A stretch of 64,000 nt of DNA. Source: Streptomyces sp. NBC_00259 (lineage in GTDB: Bacteria > Actinomycetota > Actinomycetes > Streptomycetales > Streptomycetaceae). Made by a program: the position numbers and the translations under genes. Location: NCBI RefSeq assembly GCF_036181745.1, contig NZ_CP108080.1, forward strand, positions 5,893,501-5,957,500. The letters are read 5' to 3'. How positions within the stretch are numbered: the first letter of the stretch is position 1; every line of letters begins with the position of its first letter. Below the pieces are notes generated by a model that was not told where the DNA came from, did no database searches, and worked only from the letters and a program-made list of their open reading frames with translations. This document shows positions 26,615-35,640 of this stretch, piece by piece.

Positions 26615-27925
26615 GTGCTCGCCCACGCCGTAGCCACCGCCGACGACCTCGTCGGACTCTTCCCACCTGGCTCCTGCCAGGCGGAAGACGGTGAACTCAC
26701 GATCGGCGGATGCCGTGTCACCGAGCTGGCCGACCGCTTCGGCACCCCGGCGGTCGTGGTGGACGAGAACGCCCTGCGCCGTCAGGCCCGGGCGTACACG
26801 CAGGCCCTCGCCCGCTATTGGCCGAACAGCCAAGCGGTCTTCGCCTCGAAGTCCTTCCCCTGCACCGCTGTCGTCCGCGTCATGGTCGAGGAGGGACTCG
26901 GAGTGGACGTGGCCGGCGGCGGCGAACTGGTCACCGCGCTGGCCGCCGGAGCCGACCCCGCGAAGATCGTGGTCCATGGGAACGCCAAGACCGACGAGGA
27001 ACTGGCGATGGCCGTGAAGGCCGGGGCCGGCACGATCGTCGTGGACAACTTCGACGACATCGACCGACTGGAACGGATCGTCACCACGGGGCACCAGCGC
27101 GTCCTGCTGCGGGTGATCCCGGAGGTCGACGCCGACACGCACGAGGCGATGGTCACGGGCCGGCGCGACTCCAAGTTCGGCCTCGCCATCCCGCAGGCCG
27201 TCGAGGCCGTGGCGCGGCTGAGGACGAGCAGCAGGCTGCGGCTGGAGGGACTCCATGTCCACGTGGGCTCCCAACTCCTCGCCACCGAGCCGTTCCGGCG
27301 GTCGGTGGAGGCGGTGGGCGGCATCGCGGAACTCGGAGAGCACGCCGTGTACGACCTCGGGGGCGGCCTCGGCGTCCGCTACACCTACGAGGACCGCCCG
27401 CCGACGATCGACGCGTACGTACGTACCCTCACCGACGCGGCCCGCGAGCACCTTCCCGCCGGGGCCCGGCTGATCCTGGAGCCCGGCCGGTCGCTGGTGG
27501 CCGGGGCGGCAGCGACCCTGTACCGCGTGGTCACGGTCAAGCCCGGTCCGCGCACCCTCGTGGCCGTCGACGGCGGCATGGCGGACAACCTCGAACCCAT
27601 GCTGTACGGCCAGCGGTTCGAGGCGACGCTCGCGTCCCGGATCGGCGGCTGGGAGCCCTGCGACCTCGTGGGCCGCCACTGCGAGAGCGGCGACACCCTC
27701 ATCCGCGACGTGCCCCTGCGCGACCCGCGCGTCGGTGACGTCGTGGCCGTCCCGGTGACGGGTGCCTACTGCTACTCGCTCTCGAACAACTACAACGGCG
27801 CCCGCCGCCCTCCGGTGGTCTTCTGCCGCGACGGCGAGGCCCGCGCGGTGGTCCGCAGGGAGTCCTACGAGGACCTGCTGCGCCGCGACGTACCGCCGGC
27901 CGGGAACGGCGGATCCGCCCGCTGA
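26615..27925 (+). CDS. Diaminopimelate-decarboxylase-like PLP enzyme (fold type III)
   Basis: A 436-residue decarboxylase of the LysA group. The PLP lysine lies in FASKSFP. Other landmarks are HVHVGSQL, the phosphate-binding LGGGLGVRY, EPGRSLVAG, the active-site CESGD and GAYCYSLSNNYN. LysA makes L-lysine from meso-diaminopimelate; these motifs fit that reaction, but a related amino acid cannot be excluded. The start is taken as the GTG at 26615 preceded by ggggggc, because homology begins shortly after it. It is divergent from the P450 electron-transfer operon. A housekeeping lysA would be expected elsewhere, so this may be a paralogue with a special role. Confidence 0.85.
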   Translation: MLAHAVATADDLVGLFPPGSCQAEDGELTIGGCRVTELADRFGTPAVVVDENALRRQARAYTQALARYWPNSQAVFASKSFPCTAVVRVMVEEGLGVDVAGGGELVTALAAGADPAKIVVHGNAKTDEELAMAVKAGAGTIVVDNFDDIDRLERIVTTGHQRVLLRVIPEVDADTHEAMVTGRRDSKFGLAIPQAVEAVARLRTSSRLRLEGLHVHVGSQLLATEPFRRSVEAVGGIAELGEHAVYDLGGGLGVRYTYEDRPPTIDAYVRTLTDAAREHLPAGARLILEPGRSLVAGAAATLYRVVTVKPGPRTLVAVDGGMADNLEPMLYGQRFEATLASRIGGWEPCDLVGRHCESGDTLIRDVPLRDPRVGDVVAVPVTGAYCYSLSNNYNGARRPPVVFCRDGEARAVVRRESYEDLLRRDVPPAGNGGSAR

Positions 27926-27982
27926 CGGCCGGTCCGCCGGGGCGCGGCGCACGGCCCGCCGGGTCCACCACCCGCAGCAAGA

Positions 27983-28019
27983 GCCGTCGCCCCGGGCGAC
28001 CCGGTCCCGGGGCGACGGC
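27983..28019 (+). terminator. Terminator after the decarboxylase gene
   Basis: A perfect 14-base stem gccgtcgccccggg / cccggggcgacggc with a nine-base loop, 58 bases after the stop. Confidence 0.82.
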
Positions 28020-28114
28020 AGAGCGGCTCTGGATGATCCGGGATGATCCTCAACTCATGCTTTATGCGCGGTAGTTGAGACTTTCGTTCGAGTGGGGAAA
28101 AAGTCTGCACCTTT

Positions 28115-28140
28115 GCTGCCGAAGGTCTTGGCGCGGCAGC
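28115..28140. promoter_or_regulatory. Inverted repeat GCTGCCG-N12-CGGCAGC upstream of the secreted dehydrogenase
   Basis: A seven-base inverted repeat lies within the 250-base leader before the start at 28271, and a further gcggcag word follows at about 28160. The surrounding 28045-28165 is unusually AT-rich for this genome, as expected for a regulated promoter. Candidate operator only. No other feature was found in the 28020-28270 gap. Confidence 0.35.
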
Positions 28141-28270
28141 GCAACGCCTCTACTTTTGCGGCAGAACAGGCCCCATCGGCACGGCCGTACGTCCCGCTCA
28201 CCCATGGCATCAGGCGCGACGGCGCGCGCCCTGCCTGGCTTCCCCACAGTCAGGAGATAGGGGACAACCC

Positions 28271-31117
28271 ATGTCCGCATCCCGTAGCCCCCGCATGCGC
28301 GCGCACCGCCTCAGGGCCCTCTGGCCGGCCCTGGTGCTCCTGGCGGCCGCAGTCGTGACCGTCCTGCCGCAGAGCACCGCACAGGCCCACGAGCCCGTCG
28401 GCCCCGCCGACTTCCAGCAGATACAGATGGCCCGCGGCGAGGCGTCCATGGGCGAGCCCATGTCGCTCGCGGTGCTGCCCGACAACTCGGTGCTGCACAC
28501 CTCGCGTGACGGCAGACTGCGCCGCACCGACCCCTCGGGCACCACCACGGTGATCGGCACGCTGCCCGTGTACTCCCACGACGAGGAGGGCTTGCAGGGC
28601 GTAGGCGTCGACCCGGGCTTCGCCACGAACCGGGCGGTCTACCTCTACTACGCCCCGCCGCTCTCCACCCCGGCGGGCGACGCGCCCTCCGACGGCACCA
28701 ACTGGTCGGCCTGGCAGGGCGAGAGCCGGCTCTCCCGGTTCACTCTCAACGCCGACTGGACGCTCAACACCGCCGGCGAGAAGATCGTGCTGAGGGTCCC
28801 GGCCGACCGCGGCATCTGCTGCCACGTGGGCGGGGACATCGACTTCGACGCGGCGGGCAACCTGTACCTCTCCACCGGCGACGACTCCAACCCGTTCCAG
28901 TCCGACGGGTTCGCGCCCCTGGACGAACGCACGGGCCGCAACCCGGCCTTCGACGCGCAGCGCACCTCGGCGAACACCAATGACCTGCGCGGCAAGATCC
29001 TGCGGATCAAGGTGAACGCGGACGGCACGTACTCCACACCCTCGGGCAACCTCTTCGCGCCCGGCACCGCCGGTACGAAGCCCGAGATCTACGCGATGGG
29101 CTTCCGCAATCCGTTCCGGATGAGCGTGGACAAGGGCAACGGCACCGTCTACGTCGGCGACTACGGCCCCGACGCCGGCGGCGCCTCGGCCACCCGCGGC
29201 CCCGGCGGCCAGGTCGAGTTCAACCGGATCACCGCTCCCGGCAACTACGGCTGGCCCTACTGCACCGGCACCAACACGACGGCCGAGACGTACACCGAGT
29301 ACACCTTCCCGTCCGGCCCGGCGGGCGCGAAGTACAACTGCGCCGGCGGGCCCGCGAACAACTCGCCCCGCAACACCGGCCTGACCACACTGCCCGCCGC
29401 CAAGGCCTCGTGGATCCGCTACGGCGGTGAGGCGGGCAGTCCGCCGGAGTTCGGGTCGGGTTCGGAGTCCCCGATGGGCGGCCCGGTCTACCGGTACGAC
29501 GCCGCCAGCACCTCGGACGTCAAGTTCCCGGAGGACCTCGACGGCCACTTCTTCGCCGGAGAGTTCGGCCGCCGCTGGATCAAGACGATCGACGTCAACG
29601 CGAACGGCACGCCCGGCACCATCGGAGCCTTCCCCTGGTCCGGCACCCAGGTGATGGACATGGCCTTCGGGCCCAACGGCGCGCTCTACGTGCTCGACTA
29701 CGGCACGGGCTACTTCAGCGGCGACGCCAACTCGGCGCTCTACCGCATCGAGTACGTCGGCGGCGGCAACCGCTCGCCCGTCGCCAAGGCCGCGGCCGAC
29801 CGGACCTCCGGCCAGGCCCCCCTCACCGTGGCGTTCTCGTCGACGGGTTCCAGCGACCCCGAAGGCGGGGCCCTCAGCTACTCCTGGAACTTCGGCGACG
29901 GCTCCACCTCGACCTCCGCCGCCCCCAGCCACACCTACACCGCCAACGGCCAGTACACCGCGGTCCTCACCGTCCGCGACCCCGACGGAGACACCGGCAC
30001 CGCGAGCCTGCCGATCACGGTCGGCAACACCGCCCCCACGGTCACCGTGAAGCTGCCCGTCGACGGGACGCTCTTCTCCTTCGGCGACAGCGTGCCGTAC
30101 GAGATCACCGTCACCGACCCCGAGGACGGAACGATCGACTGCGCGAAGGTCAAGATGACCTACGTACTGGGGCACGACAACCACGGCCACGCCGTCACTT
30201 CGAAGAACGGCTGCACCGGCTCCATCACCGTGCCGGTCGACGGCGAGCACGACGACGCGGCGAACATCTTCGGGGTGTGGGACGCCGAGTACACCGACGC
30301 GGGCGCGGGCGGCCGGCCCCCGCTCACCACGCACGCGCAGAGCATCACCCAGCCCCGCCACCGCCAGGCGGAGCACTTCTCCACCTCCACCGGAGTCACC
30401 GTCATGAACAAACCGGCGGCCCAGGGCGGCAAGACCGTCGGTGACATCCACAACGGCGACTGGATCGCCTTCACTCCCTACGCTCTGGGCGACGCGAGGA
30501 GACTCAGCGCACGGGTCTCCTCCGCGGGCTCCGGCGGCACCCTGGAGGTACGGGCGGGTTCCGCCACCGGCACACTGCTGGGCTCGGTCGCCGTTCCGGT
30601 GACGGGAGGCTGGGACACGTTCACCACGGTCAACGCCACGCTGAGCGGCGCGCCGGCCGGCACGACCACGCTGTACCTGGTCTTCAAGGGCGCCGGCTCG
30701 GGGGCCCTGTACGACGTGGACAGCTTCGACCTCGGGCAGCCGGGCCGGATCACCGGTCTCGCCGGGAAGTGCGCGGACGTCCGTGGGGCGGCCACGGCGG
30801 ACGGCACTCCTGTGCAGCTCTACGGCTGCAACGGCACCGACGCGCAGAAGTGGAGCCGGGTCGGCCAGACCTTCCAGGCCCTGGGCAAGTGCATGGACGT
30901 GGCCGGCGGTGCCACGGCGAACGGGACGCCGGTCCAGTTGTACGGCTGCAACGGGACGGGCGCCCAGCGGTGGGACACCCACACCAACGGGACGCTGCGC
31001 AACCCGCAGTCGGGCCGCTGCCTCGATGTGCCGGGCGGCAACTCCGCCGACGGTACGCAACTGGCCCTCTACGACTGCGTCCCCACCTCCCCCAACGAGC
31101 AGTGGGTGATGTCATGA
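28271..31117 (+). CDS. Secreted PQQ-type sugar (sorbosone/glucose) dehydrogenase with PKD, CBM6 and ricin-lectin modules
   Basis: A 948-residue secreted multidomain protein. A signal peptide ends near residue 38 (TAQA-H). Residues about 45-500 form a six-bladed quinoprotein glucose/sorbosone dehydrogenase propeller (GLQGVGVDPGF, CCHVGGDIDFD, YAMGFRNPFR, GEFGRRWIKTIDVN). A PKD domain follows (about 505-585, SYSWNFGDGS), then an Ig-like region (590-690), a CBM6 carbohydrate-binding module (about 695-820), and a ricin-B trefoil lectin (826-945). It should oxidise a sugar outside the cell while bound to a polysaccharide. The last codons overlap the next gene (ATGA). Which quinone or other cofactor it uses is not visible. 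Confidence 0.9.
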   Translation: MSASRSPRMRAHRLRALWPALVLLAAAVVTVLPQSTAQAHEPVGPADFQQIQMARGEASMGEPMSLAVLPDNSVLHTSRDGRLRRTDPSGTTTVIGTLPVYSHDEEGLQGVGVDPGFATNRAVYLYYAPPLSTPAGDAPSDGTNWSAWQGESRLSRFTLNADWTLNTAGEKIVLRVPADRGICCHVGGDIDFDAAGNLYLSTGDDSNPFQSDGFAPLDERTGRNPAFDAQRTSANTNDLRGKILRIKVNADGTYSTPSGNLFAPGTAGTKPEIYAMGFRNPFRMSVDKGNGTVYVGDYGPDAGGASATRGPGGQVEFNRITAPGNYGWPYCTGTNTTAETYTEYTFPSGPAGAKYNCAGGPANNSPRNTGLTTLPAAKASWIRYGGEAGSPPEFGSGSESPMGGPVYRYDAASTSDVKFPEDLDGHFFAGEFGRRWIKTIDVNANGTPGTIGAFPWSGTQVMDMAFGPNGALYVLDYGTGYFSGDANSALYRIEYVGGGNRSPVAKAAADRTSGQAPLTVAFSSTGSSDPEGGALSYSWNFGDGSTSTSAAPSHTYTANGQYTAVLTVRDPDGDTGTASLPITVGNTAPTVTVKLPVDGTLFSFGDSVPYEITVTDPEDGTIDCAKVKMTYVLGHDNHGHAVTSKNGCTGSITVPVDGEHDDAANIFGVWDAEYTDAGAGGRPPLTTHAQSITQPRHRQAEHFSTSTGVTVMNKPAAQGGKTVGDIHNGDWIAFTPYALGDARRLSARVSSAGSGGTLEVRAGSATGTLLGSVAVPVTGGWDTFTTVNATLSGAPAGTTTLYLVFKGAGSGALYDVDSFDLGQPGRITGLAGKCADVRGAATADGTPVQLYGCNGTDAQKWSRVGQTFQALGKCMDVAGGATANGTPVQLYGCNGTGAQRWDTHTNGTLRNPQSGRCLDVPGGNSADGTQLALYDCVPTSPNEQWVMS
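30746..31105 (+). repeat. Ricin-lectin module, copy 1 of a 360-base direct repeat
   Basis: This 120-codon segment encodes the C-terminal lectin of the dehydrogenase and recurs at 32437-32796 in the next gene. I count about 17 amino-acid differences over roughly 119 residues, and the final 38 residues are identical. Confidence 0.9.
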
Positions 31118-32811
31118 GAATCCCCGGACGGTCCGTACGGACCGCGCTCGCGGTCGCCGCGGCCGCGCTGACGGCCCTCGCCCCGCCCGCGGCGACCGAG
31201 GCGGATGCCGCCGACACCGCCTACGACGTGCTGGTCTTCACCAGGACGGCCGGCTTCCGGCACGACTCCATCCCCGCCGGCGTCCAGGCCGTCAAGGACC
31301 TGGGCGCGGGCAACGACTTCACCGTCAACGCCACCGAGGACCCGGCCGCCTTCACCGCCTCGAACCTCGCGGGCTACGAGGCGGTCGTGTTCCTCAACAC
31401 CACCGGTGACGTGCTCAACGACAACCAGCAGGGCGCGTTCGAGTCGTACGTCCGGGGCGGTGGCGGCTTCGTGGGTGTGCACGCCGCGGCCGACACCGAG
31501 TACTCCTGGCCGTTCTACGGGCAGCTCATGGGCGCCTGGTTCGACTCCCACCCGGCGATCCAGCAGGCCACCGCCAGGGTCGAGGACCGGGCACACCCGG
31601 CCACCTCACACCTCGGCCAGAGCTGGGCGCGCACCGACGAGTGGTACAACTACCGCACCAATCCCCGCTCCACGGCCCATGTCCTCGCCACGCTCGACGA
31701 GACCTCGTACAACGGCGGCACCATGGGCGCGGACCATCCGCACACCTGGTGCAAGACGTACGAGGGCGGCCGGTCCTTCTACACCGGCGGCGGACACACC
31801 CAGGAGTCGTACGCCGACGGCGCGTTCCGCGCCCAGCTGCTCGGCGGGATCCGGTACGCCGCCGGGCAGGCCGCCGCCGACTGCCGCCCCGAGAGCGGCT
31901 ACACCACGCTCTTCAACGGCTCCACGACCGGCTGGTCGCAGGCCGGGCCCGGCTCCTTCACCAACTCCGACGCCACGCTCACCACGACCGGCGGGCTCGG
32001 CCTCCTCTGGTACAGCGCCCAGGAGTACACCTCGTACTCGCTGAAGCTGGACTGGATGATGCCCGGGGACGACAACTCCGGCGTCTTCATCGGCTTCCCG
32101 CCCAGCTCCGACCCCTGGTCGGCGGTGGACAACGGCTACGAGATCCAGATCGACGCGACCGACACGGCCGACAGGACCACCGGCGCGGTCTACGGATTCG
32201 CGTCGGCGGACATCGCCGCCAGGGACGGGGCGCTGAACCCGCCGGGCGAGTGGAACACCTACGAACTGCTCGTGGAGGGCGAGCACCTCCAGGTGTTCCT
32301 GAACGGGGTGAAGATCAACGACTTCACCAACACCGATCCGGCGCGCTCCCTCCAGCAGGGCCACATCGGTCTGCAGAACCACGGCACCGGTGACGACGTC
32401 CGCTTCCGCAACGTGCGGATCAAAGGCCTGAGCGGCAGGATCACCGGCCTGGCGGGCAAGTGCGTGGACGTCCGTGCCGCGGCCACCGCCGACGGGACCC
32501 CCGTCCAGCTCTACACGTGCAACGGGACCGACGCCCAGAAGTGGAGCCGGGTGGGCCAGACCATCCGCGCGTTCGGCAAGTGCCTGGACATCGCGGGCGG
32601 CGCCACCGCCAACCGGTCTCCGGTGCAGCTCCACACCTGCAACGGCAGCGGTGCACAGAAGTGGGAGGTCCACACCAACAGCACGCTGCGCAATCCGCAG
32701 TCCGGCCGCTGCCTGGACGTGCCGGGCGGTAACTCCGCCGACGGTACGCAACTCGCCCTCTACGACTGCGTGCCCACCTCCCCGAACGAGCAGTGGAAGC
32801 TGCCCTTCTGA
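31114..32811 (+). CDS. Secreted ThuA-like / DUF1080 (3-keto-glycoside hydrolase-type) protein with ricin-lectin module
   Basis: A 565-residue secreted protein. A signal peptide ends near residue 32 (ADA-AD). Residues about 36-250 are a ThuA-like (GATase-like) domain (VLVFTRTAGFRHDSIPAGV, GGGGFVGVHAAADTEYSW). Residues about 260-435 are a DUF1080 concanavalin-like domain (TLFNGSTTGW, DWMMPGDDNSGVFI, GYEIQIDATD). The C-terminal 120 residues are a ricin-B lectin. DUF1080 enzymes have been shown in other bacteria to cleave 3-keto-disaccharides, and ThuA proteins belong to keto-sugar metabolism. Its ATG overlaps the stop of the sugar dehydrogenase gene, so the two are made together and probably act on one extracellular carbohydrate. 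Confidence 0.9.
   Translation: MRIPGRSVRTALAVAAAALTALAPPAATEADAADTAYDVLVFTRTAGFRHDSIPAGVQAVKDLGAGNDFTVNATEDPAAFTASNLAGYEAVVFLNTTGDVLNDNQQGAFESYVRGGGGFVGVHAAADTEYSWPFYGQLMGAWFDSHPAIQQATARVEDRAHPATSHLGQSWARTDEWYNYRTNPRSTAHVLATLDETSYNGGTMGADHPHTWCKTYEGGRSFYTGGGHTQESYADGAFRAQLLGGIRYAAGQAAADCRPESGYTTLFNGSTTGWSQAGPGSFTNSDATLTTTGGLGLLWYSAQEYTSYSLKLDWMMPGDDNSGVFIGFPPSSDPWSAVDNGYEIQIDATDTADRTTGAVYGFASADIAARDGALNPPGEWNTYELLVEGEHLQVFLNGVKINDFTNTDPARSLQQGHIGLQNHGTGDDVRFRNVRIKGLSGRITGLAGKCVDVRAAATADGTPVQLYTCNGTDAQKWSRVGQTIRAFGKCLDIAGGATANRSPVQLHTCNGSGAQKWEVHTNSTLRNPQSGRCLDVPGGNSADGTQLALYDCVPTSPNEQWKLPF
32437..32796 (+). repeat. Ricin-lectin module, copy 2 of a 360-base direct repeat
   Basis: Same length and frame as copy 1 at 30746-31105. 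The Cys-containing alpha/beta/gamma subrepeats (GKCVDV, GKCLDI, GRCLDV) and QxW-like ends (AQKW, EQW) are typical of ricin trefoils. Confidence 0.9.
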
Positions 32812-32845
32812 ACGGCGCCGCGGCACACCCATCACCCTCGGTCAC

Positions 32846-32886
32846 GCCGGCCGCACTCCGGGACGCGCTCCGGGAGTGCGGCCGGC
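32846..32886 (+). terminator. Terminator after the secreted lectin genes
   Basis: A 14-base stem gccggccgcactcc / ggagtgcggccggc, loop 13 bases, beginning 35 bases after the stop. Confidence 0.8.
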
Positions 32887-33005
32887 CCGCCCCAGGTGGC
32901 CGACCGTGCACGCCGGAGCACAATAGGAAATGTCTCCGGCAGCCTCCGCGGAACTCGCACGCGTGACCGCGGGCCGAGGAAAGGCGCCGACGGAAGGTGC
33001 ACGGC

Positions 33006-34487
33006 ATGGGCCGCATGCGCAGGATCGCAGTGGTCGGGGGCGGCGGGGGAGCGGTGTGTCTGCTCGACGCACTGTCCCGGACGTCCGCGCCGCCGGCCGC
33101 CGTCACCGTCTTCGAGCCGTCCGACCGCCTGTGGCGCGGCCGCCCCTACCAGCGGGACGCCGACTGCATTCTGGTGAACCTCCCCTCGCGCGCCATGTCG
33201 GTCCGCTCCGGGGACCGCGATCACTTCGACCGCTGGCTCTCCCGTGGCCACCGGTGGCAGCCCGAAGCAACGGAGGACGCCGATCCCTTCAACGCCGCGG
33301 CCTTCCCCCCTCGAACACTCTTCGGCGACTACCTGGAGTCGGTGGCGCACGACGGCGTGGACCGGCTCAGGGACCGTGGCTGGAGCGTCCACGTCGTACG
33401 CGAACGGGTGGTCCACGCCGCCCCGTCGGCCGCAGGCGCCACGCTGACCACGGAGCGCGGCACGGAGCACCGGGCCGACCGCGTCGTCCTCTGTCTGGGA
33501 GCGGGCACGCCGTACGACGGATTCCGTCTGGACGGACCGGAACCCGGATTCGTCCCCGACCCGTACCCGGTGTCCAAGGCCCTGGCCGGCATCGACCCGC
33601 AGGCCACCGTCGCCGTCCTCGGCACGGGGCTGACCGCCGTGGACGTGAGTCTCGCCCTGCGGGCCGGCGGACATGAAGGACCGGTCTTCCTGCTCTCCCG
33701 CAACGGGGTGCTGCCCGCGGTGCGCCAGCGGCCGGTCGCCCACACCATGCGGCACTTCACTCCCGACCGCTTCCACACCCTGAGCCGTCGCGGGCAGGTC
33801 GGCCTCACCCAGGTCGTTCAGGTACTGCACGACGAACTCGCCGCCGCAGGACAGCACCCGGCCGAGCTCGAGACCGAGTTCGCCCTGCTGCGCGAGGACC
33901 CCACCCGCCGGCTACGACGTCAACTGGACCTGTACGACGCGCAGACCCTCGGACTGCGCATCCTGCAACACACCCTGCCCGTCGCCGTCGACGTCTGGCC
34001 GCTGATGCCGGACCGGGACCGCGCCGGACTCCTGCGCGACCACTACCGCGCCCTCCATTCCCTGTGCTGCCCGATGCCGCCCTCCAGCGCCGCCCGGCTG
34101 CTGGCCATGAGCGAAGCGGGCCAACTGCGCATCATGGACGGGCTGCAGGAGGTCGGCCGTACACGCCAGGGATTCGGCGTCGCCACGCAGGACCGACGGC
34201 TCCACGCCGACGTGGTGGTCAACGCCACCTCCGTCGCTCCGCACCGGGTGCCCACGGCCGCGGCGCCCCTCGTGCAGTCCTTGGTCACGGCGTCCGCGGC
34301 CTCGGTGCATCCGCACGGCGGCCTTCACGTGGCACGCGAGACCAGCCAGTTCGTCGTCGACGGCAGGACACAGGAGTGCTTCTACGCGCTCGGCGACGTG
34401 ACCTTCGGGTCCTTGTTCATCACCGCCGCGATGCCCGTCATCGTGAAGCTGGCCCAGGAGATCACCCGCGAGCTGGTCAAGCCGTGA
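33006..34487 (+). CDS. FAD/NAD(P)-binding protein (NAD_binding_9-type oxidoreductase)
   Basis: A 493-residue flavoprotein-like enzyme. The N-terminal dinucleotide motif is VVGGGGGAVCLLDAL. A second Rossmann element appears at about residue 200 (VAVLGTGLTAVDVSLAL), and the C-terminal YALGDVTFGSLFITAAMP helps hold FAD. The family (PF13454-like) contains proteins annotated as FAD-dependent oxidoreductases or hydroxyacylglutathione-type fusions of unknown reaction. The ATG at 33006 is chosen for its spacing from ggaagg; GTG 32997 and ATG 33015 are possible. It stands alone: a terminator precedes it and it is convergent with a VOC gene. Confidence 0.75.
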   Translation: MGRMRRIAVVGGGGGAVCLLDALSRTSAPPAAVTVFEPSDRLWRGRPYQRDADCILVNLPSRAMSVRSGDRDHFDRWLSRGHRWQPEATEDADPFNAAAFPPRTLFGDYLESVAHDGVDRLRDRGWSVHVVRERVVHAAPSAAGATLTTERGTEHRADRVVLCLGAGTPYDGFRLDGPEPGFVPDPYPVSKALAGIDPQATVAVLGTGLTAVDVSLALRAGGHEGPVFLLSRNGVLPAVRQRPVAHTMRHFTPDRFHTLSRRGQVGLTQVVQVLHDELAAAGQHPAELETEFALLREDPTRRLRRQLDLYDAQTLGLRILQHTLPVAVDVWPLMPDRDRAGLLRDHYRALHSLCCPMPPSSAARLLAMSEAGQLRIMDGLQEVGRTRQGFGVATQDRRLHADVVVNATSVAPHRVPTAAAPLVQSLVTASAASVHPHGGLHVARETSQFVVDGRTQECFYALGDVTFGSLFITAAMPVIVKLAQEITRELVKP

Positions 34488-34590
34488 CCGCCGTCCTGAC
34501 GCCGGGCGCGCTGACTGCCGTCCTGACGCCGGGCGCGCTGCGTCCCGTCTGGCTGAGGGTCACGCGCTCCGACGGCCGCACGGGCTCCCG

Positions 34591-35370
34591 TCAGCCGGGT
34601 GACGCGGTGCGCACGATCGTGAAGACCGCGCCCTCCGGGTCCGCGACCGTCGCCAGCCGTCCGCTGGTGCCCTCGCGCGGCGCGCGGAGCACATGGCCGC
34701 CGAGGTCCACCACCCGGGCCGTGCTCTCGTCGGTGTCCTCGACCTCGAAGTACGTCATCCAGTGCGAGCCCTTGTCACGGGGCAGCGCATGCCCCACACC
34801 GTGGATCGAGGCCACCGGCCGGGCCTCCAGATGCAGGGTCAGATAGTCGAAGTCGGCGGAGACCACCGGCTCCAGGTCGTAGCCGAACACCGACTGGTAG
34901 AACTTGGCGACCGCCGAAGTCTCCCTGGTCACCAGCTCGTTCCAGACCGGCGTGCCATGGGTGCCGAAAAGGGCGGTGCCGGTGTGGGCGGCGGCCTGCC
35001 AGACGCCGAAGACCGCGCCCTCCGGGTCGGATGCGATGACGAGGCGTCCCGCGTCGGCCGCGTCGAGCGGCCCGACGCCGATCGTGCCGCCGCACATCCT
35101 GATCTGCTCGGCGCTCTCGTCGACGTCCTCCGAAGCCATGTACGTCGTCCAGGCGATCGGCAGATGGCGGTCCGGCGGAAGCTGCCCGATGCCCGCCACC
35201 TCCTTGCCGTCGATCAGCGCGCGGACGTACGGACCGAGCTGCTGCGGACCGGGGACGAACTCCCAGCCGAACAGTGACCCGTAGAAATCCTGAGTCGCGT
35301 CAAGTCCGTGCACCATGAGGCTCACCCAGCAGGGTGTGCCGGGTCTGCGCCGAGTCGCCTCGGTCGTCAT
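34591..35370 (-). CDS. Two-domain VOC (glyoxalase/bleomycin-resistance fold) protein
   Basis: A 259-residue protein made of two VOC halves (about residues 12-125 and 135-255). Each has the beta-alpha-beta-beta-beta pattern, for example TPCWVSLMVHGLDATQDFY and a DPEGAVF near the end of both halves. Relatives include the mycobacterial CFP30/CFP32 antigens. Some are dioxygenases, lyases or drug-binding proteins; here no activity can be assigned. The ATG at 35370 follows gaggagagag. The gene is divergent from the rhodanese gene. Confidence 0.85.
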   Translation of the reverse strand: MTTEATRRRPGTPCWVSLMVHGLDATQDFYGSLFGWEFVPGPQQLGPYVRALIDGKEVAGIGQLPPDRHLPIAWTTYMASEDVDESAEQIRMCGGTIGVGPLDAADAGRLVIASDPEGAVFGVWQAAAHTGTALFGTHGTPVWNELVTRETSAVAKFYQSVFGYDLEPVVSADFDYLTLHLEARPVASIHGVGHALPRDKGSHWMTYFEVEDTDESTARVVDLGGHVLRAPREGTSGRLATVADPEGAVFTIVRTASPG

Positions 35371-35437
35371 CGTCACTCTCTCCTCGGACCATCGTCGTCG
35401 TGGCCGTGCGGGGGACCGGACGGGGCCGCGGTACGGA

Positions 35438-35476
35438 CCCCGTACGAGAAGCCGTACGGGGAAGCCGTACGGGACG
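35438..35476. repeat. Three 13-base GCCGTACGGGGAA-like tandem repeats
   Basis: Three imperfect units (cccgtacgagaa-type, gccgtacggggaa, gccgtacgggacg) lie in the 270-base divergent gap between the VOC and rhodanese genes. Each carries the palindrome CGTACG or GTAC. They could be clustered operator half-sites. Nothing else was recognised in this gap. Confidence 0.55.
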
Positions 35477-35640
35477 GTCGTACACCCCGTGCCGATGCTT
35501 GCACCACCGGGCACGCGGCGCGCCACGGCCGCGCCGCCCTCTCCCCGGGATCCCACGGGGAGGATGCCCGTTCTGGCATGCCCCACCCTTCCTCGTCCGC
35601 CGCTGTCACGGGCCGGCCGCGTCTGCGCGAAGATGGCGTG

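Noticed and set aside
35430..35490. GTACGG-rich repeats read as a CRISPR-like array
   Set aside because: Units are only 13 bases, directly adjacent and without spacers.
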